DNA of 37,620 bases. Origin: Paenibacillus alginolyticus DSM 5050 = NBRC 15375. Lineage in GTDB: Bacteria > Bacillota > Bacilli > Paenibacillales > NBRC-103111. The notes beneath the pieces are model-generated. The model worked only from the letters and a program-made list of their open reading frames with translations, ran no database searches and was not told the DNA's origin. The stretch lies in assembly GCF_000422905.1 (NCBI RefSeq), contig NZ_AUGY01000081.1:1-37620 (forward strand), written 5' to 3'. Positions 33,480 to 37,620 of the stretch are shown in pieces. The position numbers and the translations under genes were made by a program. Each line of letters begins with the position of its first letter. The stretch's first letter is position 1.

Positions 33480-33983
33480 TTGGGGGTACATACCTATATG
33501 GCCAATCCTACATACGCAGATTTCAAAACGCTTACCACCGCTGAAGAAGAAAAAGCGTTTCAAAACGAAGTCCTCTCCGAGGGATACTCCGGGTTCCGCC
33601 GACTGTTAGATGGCATGACGGAGGAGATCAAAACAGCCGGAGATGCTGACATCGAGGGCATTGAGCAAACCATTGCCAAAGCAAGCCGCCTGTTCCCTGA
33701 GCCAGTTAACTTCAGCCCCTCGTGGGAATGCATTTGGCCTGAACTTCATGCTACCTTAGCAGCCAAAAAGCATGTCTTATCTACCATTTCCCCTCCAGAA
33801 CGCAAAGGCGAGTGGCAGGTTATTATGGATAACCCTCAAGTGGTACAAGAGGTTGTTTGCTACCCGGGTCTGGAATTCCATGACGCCGCCTATCTGTACG
33901 CCTATTTCCGGCCTCAGCTGGAAAAGTCCGAGTATATCCGGCTCCAGAAGATCCAAACGGTCATTCAGGAAGTTGGCGGTTGA
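33480..33983 (+). CDS. Uncharacterised protein upstream of tmrB-like kinase
   Basis: This is a 167-residue soluble protein if started at TTG 33480, five bases after AAAAGGA; ATG 33498 would give 161 residues but has no clear ribosome site. I do not recognise a family. It is acidic and mostly helical, with a Trp/Pro-rich middle (SPSWECIWPELHATLAAKKH) and a Tyr-rich tail (AAYLYAYFRPQLEKSEYIRL). No signal peptide, membrane helix or metal motif is visible. The kinase gene follows 21 bases later, so the two share a transcript. Confidence 0.75.
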   Translation: MGVHTYMANPTYADFKTLTTAEEEKAFQNEVLSEGYSGFRRLLDGMTEEIKTAGDADIEGIEQTIAKASRLFPEPVNFSPSWECIWPELHATLAAKKHVLSTISPPERKGEWQVIMDNPQVVQEVVCYPGLEFHDAAYLYAYFRPQLEKSEYIRLQKIQTVIQEVGG

Positions 33984-34004
33984 TCTAACATAAGGAGGGA
34001 TAAC

Positions 34005-34529
34005 ATGATCATTATGATCAATGGAGCTTTTGGAGCAGGAAAGACGACAGCCGCTAATGAGCTTCTTCCCTTCGTCCCAAACAGCATGATTTTTGACCCG
34101 GAAGAAATCGGTTATATGCTTAGAAAGCTAGTTACTGTAGAGGATCGACTCGTCCATGAGCGAACAGATGATTTTCAAGATTTGGAGATGTGGAGGGTAC
34201 TCACTGTCAAGACTGCCGCTGAGTTGAAATCGACGTACAAGAAGCATCTCATCGTGCCGATGACTATTTATAAACGTCACAATTTCGACTATATCTATAA
34301 TGGATTCAAAAGGATAGACAAGAATGTCTTTCATTTCTGCCTTAGCGCTACCGCGGATACACTGAATAGACGTTTAACCAAACGTGGCGATGAGCCGGGG
34401 GGATGGCAATTTCAGCAAGTGGACAAGTGTGTGGCCGCTTTAAAGGACCCTGTTTTTGAGAATCATATTAGTACGGACGATTTGGAAACGGAAGATATCC
34501 TTCGCATTATTTTAAAGAAAATATCCTAA
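34005..34529 (+). CDS. TmrB-like P-loop ATPase/kinase
   Basis: This 174-residue ATP-binding protein has a Walker A GAFGAGKTT (7-15), a FDPEEIGYMLR segment, LIVPMTIYKR, and a C-terminal QQVDKCVAAL..FENHISTDDL stretch. These closely mirror B. subtilis TmrB, the tunicamycin resistance protein that binds the drug at the membrane. It ends near residue 174, about 20 short of TmrB, lacking its basic amphipathic membrane-binding tail. It may therefore be a soluble relative without that resistance role. GGAGGG precedes the ATG. Confidence 0.82.
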   Translation: MIIMINGAFGAGKTTAANELLPFVPNSMIFDPEEIGYMLRKLVTVEDRLVHERTDDFQDLEMWRVLTVKTAAELKSTYKKHLIVPMTIYKRHNFDYIYNGFKRIDKNVFHFCLSATADTLNRRLTKRGDEPGGWQFQQVDKCVAALKDPVFENHISTDDLETEDILRIILKKIS

Positions 34530-34547
34530 GCGAACTTCAAAATGGGG

Positions 34548-34939
34548 CTATCTTAGTGGTCCCTTATCTTTCCGAGGTCTTAGCAGGAACCATTCCACAA
34601 CAATAAGATTGATAAGCAAACCGATCCAAATATTTATTTCTAAAATGTCAGCGACCATTTGCTCACGACCGCCCGCGGGAAGATGGAACCCCTGCATTGC
34701 GATGTACAGCAAAATACAGATCGGGACAACCAATCTTGCCGATGTGGCGACGAGGGTAATGGCGTAGCTGCGAATCATCCAAGCCCGATGCCATGCCGGA
34801 TAATTGGTCCGGAAGCGCTTATGAAATTGAAATAAACCACTAACAAGCGCAACGAACGCGAATCCAATATGTAGAACAAGTACCGTATAGTGTAGGGAAA
34901 ATGCTGTATTTAGCTTGACTCGGCTAGCTTTTTACTCAT
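34548..34939 (-). pseudogene. Decayed DUF2306-type membrane protein
   Basis: Read on the minus strand, an open frame codes for KLNTAFSLHYTVLVLHIGFA, then FQFHKRFRTNYPAWHR, then WMIRSYAITLVATSARLVV. These are DUF2306 pieces. Two defects appear. The only good start (ATG 34939, GGGGCT upstream) is out of frame by one base at an A5 run (T5 on plus, 34929-34933). WHR also runs straight into WMIRSYA, although full proteins carry several membrane helices between these two histidine motifs, so an internal segment is missing. The intact 3' part from ATG 34778 gives 76 residues. The A5 shift could be a sequencing error, but the internal loss could not. Confidence 0.6.
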
Positions 34940-35075
34940 ATATAGCCCCGTATATATTCATCACTCCTTCTGCTATCTTACCATATATAGGGATCTTTGG
35001 TCGTAGACCAAAGTCTCTCCTCTCTAGTCTATAACCCTGCTAAATGAATCCTTAAACAAATCTAAACTCGTTACA

Positions 35076-35615
35076 TTATTTCAGCTTAGACTTCATCCAT
35101 TCGCACCAGACTAAGTCTGCGTCTATTTTTAGCGTTGCTTTCTGGATCAGCACATAGAGCCCGAATAACGGATCATGGATCTCCAGTTCCTCGAGCGGTT
35201 TAACACTATCTTGTTTAATTCGTTCAAAAGATTGTGCAAACTTCTCTTTCTTCTTCTGGTAGTATACCTCACGCTCATGAAGTACTTTCAGCGCTTGTTC
35301 CTTGTTTACAAGGCCAATGCAGAATACCTTCAGTGCCAACTCATCCCTGACGACGGGCTCATCTGTAGGCTGTGCAATCCAATGCTGGAGTGCTTCCCGG
35401 CCTTTATCCGTTAAGGAATACACCTTTTTATCCGGTTTATCCGACTGAGGAACATGCACAAATTCAACGTACCCCTTCTGTTCTAATTGGGCGAGGAGAG
35501 GATAGATTTGACTATGCTTAGCTTGCCAAAATGGCTGAATGTTCTGCGTTAGCTCATAGCCCGTTCGGGAATTTTTGGTTAAAAGGCTTAGTAAGCCATA
35601 TGAAAGGGTATTCAT
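35076..35615 (-). CDS. PadR-family transcriptional regulator
   Basis: The 179-residue regulator starts at ATG 35615, seven bases after AAAGGAG. Its N-terminal PadR winged helix reads YGLLSLLTKNSRTGYELTQNI, then HSQIYPLLAQLEQKGYVE and YSLTDKGREALQHW. The long C-terminal helix pair is the dimer (Vir-like) domain. It is divergent from an MFS exporter across a spacer with an ATGT-N8-ACAT palindrome, the known PadR operator form. It most likely represses the exporter until a phenolic or drug ligand binds. Confidence 0.93.
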   Translation of the reverse strand: MNTLSYGLLSLLTKNSRTGYELTQNIQPFWQAKHSQIYPLLAQLEQKGYVEFVHVPQSDKPDKKVYSLTDKGREALQHWIAQPTDEPVVRDELALKVFCIGLVNKEQALKVLHEREVYYQKKKEKFAQSFERIKQDSVKPLEELEIHDPLFGLYVLIQKATLKIDADLVWCEWMKSKLK

Positions 35616-35630
35616 AGCCACTCCTTTATT

Positions 35631-35669
35631 ATGTCATTATTGACATATACACTCTTTTGGTAGTATGAT
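35631..35669 (+). promoter_or_regulatory. PadR operator overlapping the exporter promoter
   Basis: ATGTCATTATTGACAT (35631-35646) is a perfect 6-bp inverted repeat that fits the ATGT-N8-ACAT PadR site. Its right half holds TTGACA (35640-35645), the -35 of a promoter whose TATGAT -10 is at 35664-35669 (spacing 18), in front of the MFS gene. It also lies eight bases upstream of the padR ribosome site, so both genes would be controlled. Confidence 0.8.
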
Positions 35670-35733
35670 AATTTTCATTCAAATTATAGAGAATACTTCG
35701 GATAAGATCAATGGATAGAGTGGAGGCATTACT

Positions 35734-37209
35734 TTGAGTAAAGATGAGTTACAACAGGTACGTTTTTGGCCGATCATGATTGCCATTTTCTTCGGGTCGT
35801 TCGTTGCGATCCTGAGTATGAGTACAATAAATATTGCAATACCGATTTTAAGTGATCATTTTCATTCAGATTTAAGCAAAATCCAATGGACGATTACAGG
35901 CTTTATGCTCGCTAGTGGTACAATCGCCCCAATTACAGGCTATTTGGGTGAGCGGTTCAGCTATAAGCTGCTCTATGCCACGGCACTTGCGGGCTTTACG
36001 GTGTTTTCCTTCTTATGCGCGGTCGCTTGGGACGCTCCTTCTCTCATAGCCTTCCGTATTGCGCAGGGCGCCTTCAGCGGACTTATCATGCCCGCGACGA
36101 TGACCATTGTGTACCAAGTTATACCGCGGGAAAAACAGCCGATTGCGATTTCCCTTTGGTCCTTATCTGCCATGATGGCTCCTGCCATTGGACCTACTTT
36201 AGCCGGGTGGCTATTGCAAAATTGGAGCTGGCATTGGTTGTTCCTTATGAACGTGCCTGTCGGTATCATTGCCATTCTTCTTGTATTTAAATTGATTCCT
36301 TACTATCGTCTTTCGGTACCGAAAAAGTTCGATTTACTTGGCTTATTAACGGTCATCGTCAGCAGTCTTTCCTTACTCGTTGCTTTCTCTCAAGGTCATG
36401 CTTGGGGATGGACGTCAGGTAAAGTTATTGGATTGTTTGCGACCGGTATTCTCGTTCTTCTTCTCTTCATCTGGAGAGAGCTGCGCGTAGAAACACCGCT
36501 GTTGAACATTCGTGTATTATCTAATTCACGCTATACATTAACACTAATTATTTCTAGTATTGTCACGATTAGTTTATACTCAGGCACTTTTTTGACTCCT
36601 ATATTTCTGCAAAATATTCAGCACGTGACGCCACTTGATACAGGCTTAATCCTGCTTCCTGCCTCACTTGTGATGGCATTAAGCATGCCAATTGTGGGCA
36701 AACTATATAGTATTGTAGGTCCGCGTGTTCTCATTTTCATCGGTATTTCCTTAATCGCGATAGGGACATTAACACTTAGCTGGCTAAGTGTCGATGTATC
36801 TCGCGGTTATATCGTGTTCTGGATGATCGTTCGGAACCTTGGGATCGCCTTTGCCACTATGCCATCGAGCAACGCTGGTATGGAGCAAATTCCGAGAACG
36901 TTGTCTGGTCATGCGACTTCGATCAGCAACTGGGTACGAAACGTGTTCGGTTCCTTCGCTATTGCCCTTTTCACTTCTGTCCTTTCAACTCAAACAGCTA
37001 CGCATGCCAAGGATTTGGCCAGCAGCGGTTTGAAGGATAAGGTTGTGATCGGGATGCAGTCATTCACCATGAGTGTGAATGATGTTTACTTGCTAGCCAC
37101 ATTCATCGTGCTAGCCGCGCTGCCGCTCAGCTTGTTTATTGGCAAGCAGAAAGCTCCGACGGAGAAAGCTACCGCTGCCCCGGCTCCCATCGTCAAAACA
37201 GCTGAATAA
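35734..37209 (+). CDS. MFS multidrug exporter, DHA2 family (PadR-linked)
   Basis: The 491-residue membrane protein starts at TTG 35734, eight bases after GGAGG. It has about 14 helices, with STINIAIPILSDHF as motif D1, GERFSYKLLYATA as a degenerate motif A (the usual D and R-x-G-R-R/K core is partly lost), FRIAQGAFSGLIMP as motif B and GPTLAGWLLQNWSW as motif C. Drug/proton antiport of small toxic molecules is the family role. It is unrelated in regulation to the exporter at 31741, which is linked to a two-component system. Transcription would run toward the IS. Confidence 0.92.
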   Translation: MSKDELQQVRFWPIMIAIFFGSFVAILSMSTINIAIPILSDHFHSDLSKIQWTITGFMLASGTIAPITGYLGERFSYKLLYATALAGFTVFSFLCAVAWDAPSLIAFRIAQGAFSGLIMPATMTIVYQVIPREKQPIAISLWSLSAMMAPAIGPTLAGWLLQNWSWHWLFLMNVPVGIIAILLVFKLIPYYRLSVPKKFDLLGLLTVIVSSLSLLVAFSQGHAWGWTSGKVIGLFATGILVLLLFIWRELRVETPLLNIRVLSNSRYTLTLIISSIVTISLYSGTFLTPIFLQNIQHVTPLDTGLILLPASLVMALSMPIVGKLYSIVGPRVLIFIGISLIAIGTLTLSWLSVDVSRGYIVFWMIVRNLGIAFATMPSSNAGMEQIPRTLSGHATSISNWVRNVFGSFAIALFTSVLSTQTATHAKDLASSGLKDKVVIGMQSFTMSVNDVYLLATFIVLAALPLSLFIGKQKAPTEKATAAPAPIVKTAE

Positions 37210-37270
37210 GAAGCCTATGGCTTAAATCAGAATGCCAAGCAATATATTGAAAAACCTACTGTATGCAACT

Positions 37271-37620
37271 GTGGTAATATCCCCTTTAAGTAGACACTCA
37301 AAAAAAACCTTATGGTACCATAAGGAAATGAGTACAACTTGGAGGGGATATTTCTATGGCTAAAAAAGGACAAACATTTAATCAGTATACGGAGGAATTT
37401 AAGTTAGCTGCCGTTCAGGAATACATGAAGGGATCATCCAGCTATAGAAGGGTAGCTGAAAAGTTAGACATTAGAAACTGTACTCAATTGAAGGTATGGG
37501 TGAAGAAATGGCTTAACGGAGAGGCCTTTAAGGTACGATCAGAGAAGACAACTACACCTCTTACAGGACGTCCTCGCACGATTTTCAATACGGTAGAAGA
37601 AGAACGGGATTACCTGAAAG
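37271..37620 (+). mobile_element. IS3-family insertion sequence, 5' part (right copy)
   Basis: This is the inverted, identical copy of 1-350, entering the window 61 bases after the exporter stop. The first TG inside the shared block is at 37272. The palindrome 37308-37325 and the OrfA start at 37356 mirror the left end exactly. No target-site duplication can be checked because the other IS ends are outside the window. Confidence 0.85.
37356..37620 (+). CDS. IS3-family transposase OrfA, partial (right copy)
   Basis: The first 88 codons are identical to the left copy and start at ATG 37356, ten bases after GGAGGGG. The frame is open to the window edge. The visible part covers the HTH and the start of the linker that leads to the frameshift region. 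It is evidently a recent duplicate, as no substitutions separate the copies. Confidence 0.85.
   Translation, partial: MAKKGQTFNQYTEEFKLAAVQEYMKGSSSYRRVAEKLDIRNCTQLKVWVKKWLNGEAFKVRSEKTTTPLTGRPRTIFNTVEEERDYLK

Noticed and set aside
1..37620. Composite transposon carrying the whole 37 kb
   Set aside because: The cargo includes core genes (glnS, aroA, the glp operon) and ordinary chromosomal modules. Inverted IS ends at the window edges are better explained by separate IS insertions or a contig break.

Overview
The window looks like a chromosomal segment of a low-to-mid GC Gram-positive bacterium of the order Bacillales, most likely Paenibacillaceae. Shine-Dalgarno sites are strong (AAGGAGG type), TTG and GTG starts are common, T-tailed terminators are frequent, and glycerol genes are controlled by a GlpP-type antiterminator. 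The first 350 bases are the exact reverse complement of the last 350. Both are the 5' end of an IS3-family element, so the window runs from one inverted IS copy to another and may be a contig broken at a repeat.

Layout from left to right: IS end; an array of four palindromes (452-637); a secreted six-repeat protein with a two-component system upstream of it (767-3689); an SDR dehydrogenase facing a TetR regulator; glutaminyl-tRNA synthetase and a divergent M29 aminopeptidase; a secreted VCBS/EF-hand-like protein; a WYL regulator and a DinB protein; a repeat-rich intergenic region with a truncated SDR gene (11263-12630); an unusual winged-HTH plus GyrB-type ATPase-fold fusion behind a 34-bp perfect palindrome; aroA facing away from a LysR regulator; a TVP38/DedA-like membrane protein; and the glycerol operon glpP-glpK-glpD (17281-21213) with two terminator-bearing leaders. 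Next come a Tet(M)/EF-G-like GTPase, a 3-methyladenine glycosylase, a metallo-beta-lactamase-fold hydrolase with its TetR regulator, an M42 peptidase, a small-gene run (GNAT, DUF2500, MmcQ/YjbR), and a 1.3-kb repeat-rich intergenic region with a possible group II intron remnant. The right end holds a second two-component system below an MFS exporter gene, a TmrB-like kinase, a decayed DUF2306 gene, and a PadR regulator divergent from a second MFS exporter.

Most genes are housekeeping or stress/efflux modules, each with a local regulator. Three things stand out. First, at least four intergenic regions carry groups of short palindromes of different sequence, yet centre-to-centre spacings recur near 51-52 and 61-63 bp, about five and six turns of DNA. 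Second, the HTH-GyrB fusion keeps nucleotide-binding residues but appears to lack the catalytic glutamate. Third, an 82-bp inverted repeat pair sits in two convergent intergenic gaps 16 kb apart. I saw no tRNA, rRNA or CRISPR array.
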